DNA of 64,000 bases from Pedobacter foliorum (lineage in GTDB: Bacteria > Bacteroidota > Bacteroidia > Sphingobacteriales > Sphingobacteriaceae). The position numbers and the translations under genes are program-made. Under the pieces are notes generated by a model, which was not told the DNA's origin, searched no databases, and was given only the letters and a program-made list of their open reading frames with translations. Below, piece after piece: positions 18,219-27,338 of this stretch. The DNA is taken from positions 434,001 through 498,000 of the forward strand of contig NZ_JABSNU010000001.1 in NCBI RefSeq assembly GCF_013266735.1, in the 5' to 3' direction. How positions within the stretch are numbered: position 1 is the stretch's first letter; every line of letters begins with the position of its first letter.

Positions 18219-18749
18219 TTATAGTCCGAAATTGTATCCCAAACGGATACCAATAAATCTGATAATCTGAACGTCGTTATTTCCTTCGGAACTCTGATAC
18301 CTTACAGCTAACTCAAGGTCTTTGAAGGTATAGCCTGCACTAATGGCCCAGCCAAATGCAGTTTGGTTAGCACTAGCTGAACCTCCAGGGCCCGAACCTG
18401 CAATTCGGTTAAATGAAACCCCTCCCTGTGATTCGAGAACGACCCCACTCAGGTTGGCTCTGTAGCCTAGGTAAATTGGCAACGCGGAATAATGTGCAGA
18501 AGCACCAGCAGGCATATTCTTAGCTGCAAATCTATTGTAGCCTGCTTCCAGGGTGAGATACTGTGGATTCCGGCTGAAGCCATAAATCCCCTTAACGGCT
18601 CCACCAAAACCGGTTTTGACAACATCTGAAATAGCTCCTGTGGGTATTGCAGCCTGTCCGGATACCTGAAGGAAATTGCTGCCTTTCTGAGCCATGGAAA
18701 CTAACGGGAAAATAAAAAGAAATACTAGTGCAAAAAAAATGCGGTTCAT
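18219..18749 (-). CDS. Small outer membrane beta-barrel protein
   Basis: A 176-residue protein with a signal peptide (LVSMAQKG). The mature part has alternating hydrophobic strands separated by Gly/Asn-rich turns (YLTLEAGYNRF, YSALPIYLGYRANL, WAISAGYTFKDLELAVRY) and ends IRLGYNFGL, as in eight-stranded outer membrane barrels of the PorT/OmpW-like type. Function unknown. It is transcribed in the same direction as, and 31 bases downstream of, the next gene. Confidence 0.8.
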   Translation of the reverse strand: MNRIFFALVFLFIFPLVSMAQKGSNFLQVSGQAAIPTGAISDVVKTGFGGAVKGIYGFSRNPQYLTLEAGYNRFAAKNMPAGASAHYSALPIYLGYRANLSGVVLESQGGVSFNRIAGSGPGGSASANQTAFGWAISAGYTFKDLELAVRYQSSEGNNDVQIIRFIGIRLGYNFGL

Positions 18750-18780
18750 AAGCTGTTAATTGTTAATTATGGAGTGATTA

Positions 18781-19629
18781 TTATTTTCTGTACAGAGGAC
18801 ATCTTTTTAGCAGATACTCCAGAGGGCTATTATAGGAACCATCGGTGTTGCTTAAAAAGGCTTTATGGGTTTGGTTATAAATGCTGGCATTATTATCCAT
18901 ATAGATATGCAAGCTTACCGCTACATCATATCTTTGAACAGCATTACTTGAAGTTGAACCGTAAGAAGAGACTCCTTTTACATCTTTGTCGCCATCGCGT
19001 TTCACTTTGGTATTTGAATTTTCACTTGAAGAACTCGTCTGATAACCTTTGTTTTGGGTAACTACACCATCAACAACATATTCAACCCCAAGGACGTCAC
19101 AGATTTCCTTCATGGTAAAATTCATCATTTTATCTTTAGTAACCCCAGCTTTCGCTAATGTAGCGTTGGTTGTTCTAGGATCCAGAATTGTATATCCTGC
19201 AGAATGCTGAGAGAGGAATCCATAAGTGTCCTCTTGTGCTTTAAGACCAATTGCCTCTGCTCCGGGTTGATTGTCCATCAGATAAGTGAATGGGAGAATC
19301 GCTATTTTATTATGATGATCGACCGGAGTAGCTGACATGCTCACCTCATCCTTTTGACGTTCCTGAACTGGAAGGCTCTGCTGGCTGATGATTTCTATTC
19401 TACCACTGGAGTGCACAATCTTAGCAATATCAGATTTTTTGATGATGTATTCAGCTGTTTCGCCGTTGTATATGAAGGTAACATCGCTATCAGTGATTCT
19501 GACAACCTTTCCTTTCATTTCTTCACCGTTGAGTTTTTGAATGATGTCTTGCTTTGCAGTGCTTTTTGTTTGTGCAAAAAGATGAACTGAAATCAGACTT
19601 AAAACAAGGAATACATAGAATTTTTTCAT
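18781..19629 (-). CDS. Exported CsgG/LpoB-like envelope protein
   Basis: A 282-residue protein with a signal peptide (VHLFAQ). Residues 30-75 form a small beta domain (MKGKVVRITDSDVTFIYNG), followed by NKIAILPFTYL and a domain with a VLGVEYVVDGVV segment. The pattern 'KIAILPF ... GVEYVVDG' is shared by CsgG, FlgO and LpoB-type proteins that build or activate envelope machines. A serine-rich loop follows near residue 205. The assignment to that superfamily is moderate; the function is unknown. It probably shares a transcript with the barrel protein. Confidence 0.6.
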   Translation of the reverse strand: MKKFYVFLVLSLISVHLFAQTKSTAKQDIIQKLNGEEMKGKVVRITDSDVTFIYNGETAEYIIKKSDIAKIVHSSGRIEIISQQSLPVQERQKDEVSMSATPVDHHNKIAILPFTYLMDNQPGAEAIGLKAQEDTYGFLSQHSAGYTILDPRTTNATLAKAGVTKDKMMNFTMKEICDVLGVEYVVDGVVTQNKGYQTSSSSENSNTKVKRDGDKDVKGVSSYGSTSSNAVQRYDVAVSLHIYMDNNASIYNQTHKAFLSNTDGSYNSPLEYLLKRCPLYRK

Positions 19630-19982
19630 AGGGTTGAGATTGGTAAGTAAATATAATTGTTTTAGCTTTTAATGTATCCGCTGACAACCAATTTTTTTGA
19701 TGCAGTTTTATTCGTGTTTTGAGCTGTGCAGGTCGCCTGAACTGACTACAGTTGCCTTTGTTTGATTTTTACAGAAAATCTCCGCTGCATAAATGACTCG
19801 CTTGCTACTTAAACGAGTATTCCGGAGATTCTTCAAAATTGGTGTCAGACTTGCTAATCGGTTAAAATCCGGTCATTATTTGTGAATCAATGTACAACAA
19901 GATTTAGGGCAATAAGATAGCTTTGCGTGATGTTTTGTTTTTTCAGCAATACCGCTAATCTTTACATTTAAATAATAACCTG
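19630..19982. other. Divergent intergenic region
   Basis: This 353-base stretch lies between two divergently transcribed genes and must hold both promoters. I see no convincing complete TTTG-N19-TAnnTTTG element, no repeat and no small gene. Confidence 0.4.
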
Positions 19983-22235
19983 ATGTTCAGAATGAAAATA
20001 ATTACTTTTTGTATGCTTTTATGCTTAGGCCCTTTAGCCGGATTAAAAGCACAGGAGAAAAATCCTTACCAGCCGGAAACCAAAGATCAGATGAAAGCGT
20101 ATCAGCGTATCGCATTTTTGGATTCAACCGTTAGTAAAAATGTTTACAATATGGACATCAAGCCAGTGTGGAGCAAAGATAACCTCAGTTTTTGGTATAG
20201 CAGATCTGCTAAAGATGGAAGAGAAGTCTATCGCGTTGATGCCATCACACAAAAGAAAACAAAGATACTCGACGATCGTGTGCTCTTGACCGCGGCAAAT
20301 GGCTTAGGCGGAGCTCATTTTATTCCCTCAGATATTGTCCTCACAGATTCTTCCTTTTCTGAGGGATTTTCTTCAGTCAGATTTATGGCAAAAGGAAAGC
20401 GGTATCAGCTAGATCTGCGTGAACATAAACTAATGGAAGTACAGGACAATAGAAAAAATAGCTATCGTAGAAATTTAAAAAGGGGGGACACTACAATCGG
20501 TATTTCGCCTAATAGAAAATGGCTGGCCTATATAAAAGAAAACAACATCTATCTGAAAGACCAAACGAATGGGAAGTCAGTGCAGCTATCTACTGATGGG
20601 AACTCAGAATTGGCTTATGGTGAGCTGACCTGGGCACCCAACAGTGAATATCTGATTGGTTATAAAATTAAGAACATCGTTGCAAAACATGTTTATACTG
20701 TACTTTCTTCAGTGCCCAATACCTCAAGAGGAGAATTGGTCAGTAGAAATTATTTCCAGCCGGGGGATGAAAACAGTAGCTGCGAAATGTATGTTTTCAA
20801 CACCAGTCCAGCGCATAAAGTCATCAAAATGAATATGCCTAAGATTGATTTTGAAGGACCTCCGGAAATCCATTTCACAGCAGATTCAAAGAAATTTTTG
20901 TTCAACAGACCGGACCGGACTCGCCAGCGTTTTAGAATTATTCAGGGAGATGCTTCAAACGGAACAGTAGAGGATATCGTAGATGAAAAAAGCAATACCT
21001 TTATTTTTCTGTGGCGGGTTTACACCCAATTTCTCCCGAAAAGTAATGAAGTGATCTGGAGCTCAGAAAAAGATGGGTATAGACATCTTTACCTGGTTAA
21101 TTCAATACACAAAACCATTAAACCGATTACCGAGGGAAACTGGGTGGTAAGAGGTATAGATAGTGTTGATGCAGTAAAAAGGGAGATCTGGTTTCAGGCT
21201 TCCGGAATGAATAAAGGTGAAGATCCTTATAATATCCATTATTATAGAATTAGCTTTTCGGGTAAAAATCTAGTTGATCTTACACCAGAAATAGGCAATC
21301 ATAAACTAAAGTATTCTCCTGATTTTAAGTATGGTGTCGATTCATATTCACAGGTGAATGTAGCACCGGTACATAAGTTACTTCGTGCCAGCGATGGCAA
21401 AAAACTGATGAATATCGAACAATCAGACATTACTTATTTGACTAAGAATAAGGTTCAAAGTATGAAACCATTTGTTGCCAAAGCCCGCGATGGCCTGACA
21501 GATATTTATGGGGTAATCTGCTTTCCTTCCAATATAGATAGCACTAAAAGCTATCCGATCATCGAAAATATTTATGCCGGTCCCCATGACTCTTTTGTAC
21601 CCAAAAATTTCGTTTCCTACGGTGAAATGCAAAGTACTGCTGATTTAGGTTTTGTCGTGGTACAAATTGATGGAATGGGAACAGCCAATCGCTCCAAAGC
21701 CTTTCATGATCTTTGCTGGAAAAACCTGGTAGATGCTGGATTACCGGATAGGATGTTATGGATTAAAGCGATGGCTAAGCAATATCCTTATGCTGATACT
21801 GCCAGGGTTGGTATTTATGGAACTTCTGCAGGCGGACAGAATTCTCTTGGTGCATTGTTGTTTCATTCCGACTTTTATAAAGCAGCCGTATCGTCTTGCG
21901 GTTGTCATGACAACAGAATAGACAAACAGCCCTGGAATGAACAATGGATGGGGTATCCTGTAGGGAAACATTATGAAGAACAATCTAATGTTACCCATGC
22001 CTCCAATCTTAAGGGGAGGCTAATGCTCATTGTTGGAGAGAATGATGCGAATGTACCACCGGAATCAACCTATAGAGTTGCCGATGCTTTGATAAAATCG
22101 AATAAGGATTTTGAATTTTTAGCCATTCCAGGCGCTGGCCATACGGATGGAGGCGCTTATGGAAGACGTAAAAAAAGAGATTTTTTTATCCGATATTTAT
22201 TGAACGTAACGCCGATAAGCTGGAATAGCCTTTAA
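19983..22235 (+). CDS. S9-family prolyl oligopeptidase (DPP-IV type)
   Basis: A 750-residue exported serine peptidase. A second ATG at 19992 fits the signal peptide equally well. Residues about 40-480 form the beta-propeller of DPP-IV type enzymes. The C-terminal alpha/beta hydrolase has the nucleophile Ser615 in YGTSAGGQ, the acid in GENDANVPP and His in GAGHTDG. S9 enzymes cleave after proline, often releasing X-Pro dipeptides. The next gene, an X-Pro aminopeptidase, starts 15 bases downstream, and a hydroxyproline catabolic operon follows. The set suggests use of proline- and hydroxyproline-rich peptides, for example collagen fragments. Confidence 0.92.
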   Translation: MFRMKIITFCMLLCLGPLAGLKAQEKNPYQPETKDQMKAYQRIAFLDSTVSKNVYNMDIKPVWSKDNLSFWYSRSAKDGREVYRVDAITQKKTKILDDRVLLTAANGLGGAHFIPSDIVLTDSSFSEGFSSVRFMAKGKRYQLDLREHKLMEVQDNRKNSYRRNLKRGDTTIGISPNRKWLAYIKENNIYLKDQTNGKSVQLSTDGNSELAYGELTWAPNSEYLIGYKIKNIVAKHVYTVLSSVPNTSRGELVSRNYFQPGDENSSCEMYVFNTSPAHKVIKMNMPKIDFEGPPEIHFTADSKKFLFNRPDRTRQRFRIIQGDASNGTVEDIVDEKSNTFIFLWRVYTQFLPKSNEVIWSSEKDGYRHLYLVNSIHKTIKPITEGNWVVRGIDSVDAVKREIWFQASGMNKGEDPYNIHYYRISFSGKNLVDLTPEIGNHKLKYSPDFKYGVDSYSQVNVAPVHKLLRASDGKKLMNIEQSDITYLTKNKVQSMKPFVAKARDGLTDIYGVICFPSNIDSTKSYPIIENIYAGPHDSFVPKNFVSYGEMQSTADLGFVVVQIDGMGTANRSKAFHDLCWKNLVDAGLPDRMLWIKAMAKQYPYADTARVGIYGTSAGGQNSLGALLFHSDFYKAAVSSCGCHDNRIDKQPWNEQWMGYPVGKHYEEQSNVTHASNLKGRLMLIVGENDANVPPESTYRVADALIKSNKDFEFLAIPGAGHTDGGAYGRRKKRDFFIRYLLNVTPISWNSL

Positions 22236-22250
22236 TCAATGCACACCATT

Positions 22251-23645
22251 ATGTTTGAAAAACACATTTACGCCAATAGGAGAGCACAACTCAAAAAGTC
22301 GCTTGGATCAGGGATTTTATTATTCCTTGGAAATGAGGAAAGCCCAATGAATTATAAGGACAATGCTTATCATTTTAGACAAGACAGTACCTTTTTATAC
22401 TACTTTGGCATAAAGGAACCAGCTTTGGCCGCAGTTATAGATCTTGATGGAGATGAAACCATTCTCTTTGGTGATGAAATGAGTATTGATGACATTGTAT
22501 GGATGGGCAGACAAAAGACACTAACAGAAAAAGCATCAGACGCCGCTATAGAAAGAGTTTTACCGGCTAAGGAGCTCCATCAATACATCAGTAGTTACAT
22601 CACAAAAAAACAGAAAGTCCATTATCTGCCACCTTACCGGGCAGAGAATAAGACCAAAATTTCCTCATGGTTTGGACTGTCAGTTTCCGAAATATCAAAC
22701 AGGGCCTCCATAGACCTCATCAAGGCTGTCGTGGCGCAACGGTCCGTAAAATCAGCGGAAGAAATTGTTCAACTCGATCTGGCGGCTTCGCTTTCAGCAG
22801 ATATGCATCAGGTGGTGATGCAAGCGGCAAGGCCGGGAATGTATGAACGGGAAATTGTCGCTAAAATACATCAGGCAGCGATGGCCTCCGGCGGTCAGTT
22901 GGCCTATCCGGCAATTTTGACCGTCCACGGTCAGATCCTTCATAACCATTATTATGGAAATCAACTTCAGGAAGGCCAAATGGTATTAAATGACTCTGGC
23001 CTGGAAACGGAACTTGGCTATGCCGGAGACCTAACCCGCACATTTCCAGTTGGCAGGCAATTTACTCCGGTTCAAAAGGATATCTATGAAATTGTGCTTC
23101 AGGCCTACACTGATGCAAAAGATCTCCTGGCACCAGGCATTCGGTATTTGGATGTCCATCTTACCGCATGCCGGACCTTAACCCAAGGTCTAAAAGACAT
23201 TGGTCTGATGAGAGGGACTGTGGAGGATGCAGTAAATGCAGGTGCCCATGCGATGTTTTTTCAATGTGGAACCGGACATATGATGGGATTGGATGTTCAC
23301 GATATGGAAGATCTTGGAGAACAGTATGTAGGATACACTGATCAGTTGATCAAAAACACTACGCAATTTGGTCTAAAATCTTTAAGGTTGGGAAAAGAAC
23401 TTCAGCCCGGATATGTACTGACTGTTGAACCCGGCATCTATATTATTCCCGAACTTATCGACCAATGGAAAGCTGATAACAGGTTTAAGGAATACATCAA
23501 CTATGAAAGATTGGAACAATTTAGAGAGTTTACCGGCATTAGAATAGAAGATGACTTTTTGATCACCGAAAACAACAGCCGAATGTTGGGTAAACATTTG
23601 TCCTTAACTGTTTCCGAAATCGAGACCATCCGATCTTCTGTTTAA
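22251..23645 (+). CDS. M24B aminopeptidase P family protein (X-Pro aminopeptidase)
   Basis: I choose the ATG at 22251 because the family begins FEKHIYxxRR; an in-frame ATG lies four codons upstream. The product has 464 residues: an N-terminal creatinase-like domain and a C-terminal pita-bread domain with metal ligands in DSGLETELGYAGDLTRTF (two Asp), GTGHMMGLDVHD (His), EPGIYI (Glu) and RIEDD (Glu). It removes an N-terminal residue linked to proline, probably in the cytoplasm since no signal peptide is present. It forms a pair with the S9 peptidase, just upstream of the hydroxyproline genes. Confidence 0.92.
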   Translation: MFEKHIYANRRAQLKKSLGSGILLFLGNEESPMNYKDNAYHFRQDSTFLYYFGIKEPALAAVIDLDGDETILFGDEMSIDDIVWMGRQKTLTEKASDAAIERVLPAKELHQYISSYITKKQKVHYLPPYRAENKTKISSWFGLSVSEISNRASIDLIKAVVAQRSVKSAEEIVQLDLAASLSADMHQVVMQAARPGMYEREIVAKIHQAAMASGGQLAYPAILTVHGQILHNHYYGNQLQEGQMVLNDSGLETELGYAGDLTRTFPVGRQFTPVQKDIYEIVLQAYTDAKDLLAPGIRYLDVHLTACRTLTQGLKDIGLMRGTVEDAVNAGAHAMFFQCGTGHMMGLDVHDMEDLGEQYVGYTDQLIKNTTQFGLKSLRLGKELQPGYVLTVEPGIYIIPELIDQWKADNRFKEYINYERLEQFREFTGIRIEDDFLITENNSRMLGKHLSLTVSEIETIRSSV

Positions 23646-23721
23646 TGTAAAACGGTGTATTTACAGTTGGTATTGGTTAACATCCAAACATTTCGAAAGC
23701 TGTTCTTAGCTTAATTTTGAT

Positions 23722-23734
23722 TTAACCCAGGGTT
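23722..23734 (+). promoter_or_regulatory. TTAACCC / GGGTT element upstream of the hydroxyproline operon
   Basis: The sequence TTAACCCAGGGTT contains a short palindrome (AACCC-A-GGGTT). The same half-site TTAACCC recurs as an inverted pair just upstream of the AraC gene at the other end of the operon. It lies about 70 bases before the first gene and could be the site of that regulator. This is inference from the shared motif. Confidence 0.35.
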
Positions 23735-23801
23735 GTAGTAGCTGACATTTAGTGAGTTATCTGCAGTTCCGGATTTGTTAAATCATATTAATTTAGAAAC
23801 A

Positions 23802-24719
23802 ATGAGTATAAAATGGACGGGAGTATTTCCCGCTGTAACAACCAAATTTACGCCCAATGATGAGTTGGATTTTGAAGCATTCGATAAGAACATTGAAGCC
23901 CAGCTGGAGGCCGGTGCCGAAGGAATTATTTTAGGAGGCTCGCTAGGTGAAGCCAGTGTGCTTACGGATGAAGAAAAGTTCGATCTGCTATCGCATACCA
24001 TCGCCATAGTTGATGGCCGTGTACCGGTTTTATTGAACATTGCAGAAGCTACCACTAAAAAAGGGATAGCAGCAGCAACAAGAGCGGAAGCCTTAGGGGC
24101 AAGCGGATTAATGCTATTGCCCCCAATGCGTTACTACGCATCATCTGAAGAAGCACTTGATTACTTCAGCGCTATTGCGGAAAGCACCAAGCTACCCATC
24201 ATGATTTACAATAACCCTGTTGACTATAAAATAGAGGTTACCTTAGACATGTTTGAGGAGCTAGCCAAGCATGAAAACATACAAGCCATTAAAGAATCCA
24301 CCAGAGATGTTTCCAATGTTACCCGTTTAATCAACCGTTTCGGGGATCGTTTCAAAATCTTTACCGGTGTAGATCCTTTGGCAATGGAAAGTATTGTAAT
24401 GGGCGCACATGGCTGGGTTGCCGGACTAGTTGATGCCTTCCCAAAAGAAACAGTAGCTATTTTCAGACTGATCAAAGAAAATCGTATTGCCGAAGCCTTA
24501 ACCATTTACCGTTGGTTTTTACCTGTTCTTGAACTGGATATTCATCCAAAACTGGTTCAGTACATCAAGTTGGCAGAAGTGGCAACGGGGCTAGGTACGG
24601 AAACTGTTCGTGCGCCACGATTACCGATTAAGGGAATTGAACGTGAAAGGGTGCTTAAAATCATAAATGATGCATTGGCTGTCCGACCAGAATTGCCTGT
24701 TGGAAGTTGGGGGAAGTAG
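23802..24719 (+). CDS. Dihydrodipicolinate synthase-family lyase, probable 1-pyrroline-4-hydroxy-2-carboxylate deaminase
   Basis: The start at ATG 23802 (MSIKWTGVFPAV) fits the family; in-frame TTG upstream is less likely. The 305-residue barrel has the Schiff-base lysine Lys164 (AIKESTRD) and Tyr136 (MIYNNP), with GGSLGEA at the carboxylate site. In bacteria that degrade trans-4-hydroxyproline, a DapA-family enzyme converts 1-pyrroline-4-hydroxy-2-carboxylate to 2-oxoglutarate semialdehyde and ammonia. The three neighbours encode the other steps of that route, which is why I prefer this role over lysine synthesis. Confidence 0.85.
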   Translation: MSIKWTGVFPAVTTKFTPNDELDFEAFDKNIEAQLEAGAEGIILGGSLGEASVLTDEEKFDLLSHTIAIVDGRVPVLLNIAEATTKKGIAAATRAEALGASGLMLLPPMRYYASSEEALDYFSAIAESTKLPIMIYNNPVDYKIEVTLDMFEELAKHENIQAIKESTRDVSNVTRLINRFGDRFKIFTGVDPLAMESIVMGAHGWVAGLVDAFPKETVAIFRLIKENRIAEALTIYRWFLPVLELDIHPKLVQYIKLAEVATGLGTETVRAPRLPIKGIERERVLKIINDALAVRPELPVGSWGK

Positions 24720-24723
24720 CGCT

Positions 24724-26304
24724 ATGGACGGAAGAAATATTGTAGCGGCCACTTTTGTTGATGCAAATGAAGGAATCCTGATTGCAACTAATCCGGCTAC
24801 CGGATTGCCATTAGCAGGCGATTTTTTTAAATCCAGCAGCACCGAAGTAGCAAGCGCCTTAAGATCGGCAACAGCAGCTTTCCGTGATTATCGGAAAATG
24901 AATAAAGATGTCAAGGCAAGTTTTTTGAATGCCATAGCCAGTGAAATTGAGCAAATTTCCGGACCATTGGTCGAACGGGCATCAGCAGAAAGCGGTCTGC
25001 CATTGGCCCGTTTGCAAGGCGAACTAGGCAGGACTACCGGACAACTCAGGTTGTTTGCAAATCTTGTTTCTGAAGGTTCCTGGGTTAATGCAGTTATTGA
25101 TACTGAATTGCCTGATCGAAAGCCCTTAGCCCGGCCAGACCTGAGGAGTATGCTTGTGCCTATTGGCCCGGTAGTTGTTTTTGGGGCAAGCAATTTCCCC
25201 CTGGCTTTTTCAGTAGCTGGTGGAGATACCGCATCAGCCCTGGCTGCCGGCTGTCCGGTAATAGTCAAAGCACATCCAGGTCATTATGGAACCAGTGCTT
25301 TGGTCGGTGCGGCAATTGTAAATGCAATTAAAAAAACAGGGATGCCTAAAGGTATTTTTTCACTTCTTTATGACGATGGATACTCTATTGGCCAATGTTT
25401 AGTTCAACATGAGCTTACAAAAGCAATAACTTTTACAGGATCTTATTCCGGTGGTATGGCACTGATCAGGCTGGCACAGCAACGTACAGAACCCATTCCC
25501 GTATTTGCAGAAATGGGCAGCATAAATCCTGTAGTTTTCTTACCCGAGGCCCTAGAAAAAAGTGCAGGTGATTTGGCTAAAAAGTATGCTGCATCGATCA
25601 GTTTGGGTGCAGGTCAGTTTTGTACCAATCCAGGACTGCTATTGGGGATTCAATCCCCTGCTCTGGAGCAATTCAAGCGGGTATTGGCAGCATCCATAGC
25701 CGATATCCCATCTGCTACCATGCTGACTAAAGGCATAGCAGAAAACTATAAAAAGTTAACTACCGAGGTTACCCAGCTGGAAGGAGTAAGGCTTTTATCT
25801 GTTTCAAAAAATAAAGACAAAAGCCTGCAAAATCAATCAGAAGCTACAGTAGCCGAAGTCAATGCTATTGATTTTATTCAAAACCCAAGTTTACAGGAAG
25901 AGGTATTTGGCCCTTACTCCATGCTTGTTATCGCAAGAGACATTTCTGAACTAATGGAGGTAGTGGCGGTGTTAAAAGGACAACTCACTGTCACTATAAT
26001 GGCAAGTAAACCTGAAGTTCAGCAGCACCAGACCTTAGTTGATGCACTAAGCGAAAAAACAGGAAGAATCATCTTTAATGGAGTGCCCACGGGCGTCGAG
26101 GTATGTGGGGCAATGCAGCATGGAGGACCGTTTCCGGCAACCAATGATAGTCGGTTTACTTCCGTGGGTTCTGCCGCCATAAACAGATTTGTAAGACCGT
26201 TGGCCTACCAGGATTGGGAACAGGAATTATTGCCCGATGAACTTAAAGATGAAAATCCATTGGAAATTTTTAGAACCGTTAACCAAAAAATAACAAAATC
26301 ATGA
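24724..26304 (+). CDS. Aldehyde dehydrogenase, probable 2-oxoglutarate semialdehyde dehydrogenase
   Basis: The start at ATG 24724 lies 4 bases after the upstream stop. The 526-residue enzyme has the ALDH fold: a Rossmann segment (FGASNFPLAFSVAGGD), catalytic Glu263 (AEMGSINP) and nucleophile Cys300 (GQFCTNPG). The FGASNFP entry and the CTNPG context are typical of the NADP-dependent 2-oxoglutarate semialdehyde dehydrogenase subgroup. It would perform the last step of hydroxyproline degradation, giving 2-oxoglutarate. Its stop overlaps the next gene by 4 bases (ATGA), so the genes are translationally coupled. Confidence 0.88.
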   Translation: MDGRNIVAATFVDANEGILIATNPATGLPLAGDFFKSSSTEVASALRSATAAFRDYRKMNKDVKASFLNAIASEIEQISGPLVERASAESGLPLARLQGELGRTTGQLRLFANLVSEGSWVNAVIDTELPDRKPLARPDLRSMLVPIGPVVVFGASNFPLAFSVAGGDTASALAAGCPVIVKAHPGHYGTSALVGAAIVNAIKKTGMPKGIFSLLYDDGYSIGQCLVQHELTKAITFTGSYSGGMALIRLAQQRTEPIPVFAEMGSINPVVFLPEALEKSAGDLAKKYAASISLGAGQFCTNPGLLLGIQSPALEQFKRVLAASIADIPSATMLTKGIAENYKKLTTEVTQLEGVRLLSVSKNKDKSLQNQSEATVAEVNAIDFIQNPSLQEEVFGPYSMLVIARDISELMEVVAVLKGQLTVTIMASKPEVQQHQTLVDALSEKTGRIIFNGVPTGVEVCGAMQHGGPFPATNDSRFTSVGSAAINRFVRPLAYQDWEQELLPDELKDENPLEIFRTVNQKITKS

Positions 26305-27302
26305 GTAAGACTTTTTTCTGTATAGATGCGCATACCTGCGGCAACCCGGTAAGGTTAGTTGCCGGCGGAGGACCTGAATTAGTTGGCGCCAACATGAGTG
26401 AAAAGCGGCAACATTTTTTAAAGGAATTTGATTGGATCAGAACTGGTTTGATGTTCGAGCCCCGCGGCCACGATATGATGTCAGGAAGCATTCTCTATTC
26501 ACCTCATGACCCCAATAATGATGTAGCAGTTCTTTTTATCGAAACAAGCGGTTGCCTGCCCATGTGTGGTCATGGTACGATTGGAACCATCACTATTGCT
26601 ATAGAAGAAGGCCTCATCCAACCCAAAATACCTGGGGTAATCAGGATGGAGGCTCCAGCAGGCCTGGTATGGATTGAGTATAAGCAGGAGGGAAAGAAAG
26701 TGACCTCTGTTAAGCTAACCAATGTCGCTTCCTATCTGGCCGCTCAGGATCTTCAGGTAAGGTGTCCTGACCTGGGGATGTTGACATTTGATGTGGCTTA
26801 TGGAGGTAACTTTTATGCAATTGTTGATCCTCAACCCAACTTTGAAGGTTTGGAGCATTATACCGCCAGCCAGTTAATTACCTGGAGCCAGACCATTAGG
26901 AAGCTGATCAATGAACAATACACTTTTGTACATCCTGCCGATCCAACCATAAATGGATGCAGTCATGTGTTATGGACGGGGAAAACAATAGATCCGGCGG
27001 CTGCCGCCAGGAACGCAGTTTTTTATGGCGACAAAGCCATTGACAGGTCACCATGTGGAACCGGAACCTCAGCCCGTATGGCTCAATGGCATGCCAAAGG
27101 CAAATTGAAAAAAGGGGAAGATTTTGTACATGAGAGTTTTATTGGAAGCAAGTTTACGGGTAGGGTAGAGCAGGAAGTAGATTTGAATGGCATAAAGGCC
27201 ATCATACCCAGTGTAGAAGGATGGGCTAAGGTATTTGGCTACAATACAATTAAGATTGACGCCGAAGATGACCCCTATGCACATGGTTTTCAGGTAATTT
27301 AA
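26301..27302 (+). CDS. 4-hydroxyproline 2-epimerase (proline racemase family)
   Basis: A 333-residue member of the proline racemase family with both catalytic cysteines: Cys89 in MCGHGT and Cys252 in SPCGTGTS. The N-terminal DAHTCGNPVRLV motif is also present. Trans-3-hydroxyproline dehydratases lack the first cysteine, so they are excluded. With the DapA-family, aldehyde dehydrogenase and amino acid oxidase neighbours, conversion of trans-4-L-hydroxyproline to cis-4-D-hydroxyproline is the expected reaction, the first step of the pathway. It overlaps the upstream dehydrogenase gene by 4 bases. Proline racemase activity is the alternative. Confidence 0.9.
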   Translation: MSKTFFCIDAHTCGNPVRLVAGGGPELVGANMSEKRQHFLKEFDWIRTGLMFEPRGHDMMSGSILYSPHDPNNDVAVLFIETSGCLPMCGHGTIGTITIAIEEGLIQPKIPGVIRMEAPAGLVWIEYKQEGKKVTSVKLTNVASYLAAQDLQVRCPDLGMLTFDVAYGGNFYAIVDPQPNFEGLEHYTASQLITWSQTIRKLINEQYTFVHPADPTINGCSHVLWTGKTIDPAAAARNAVFYGDKAIDRSPCGTGTSARMAQWHAKGKLKKGEDFVHESFIGSKFTGRVEQEVDLNGIKAIIPSVEGWAKVFGYNTIKIDAEDDPYAHGFQVI

Positions 27303-27338
27303 GCACTAAGAATTAATCACGATCAATAGAAATTAAGC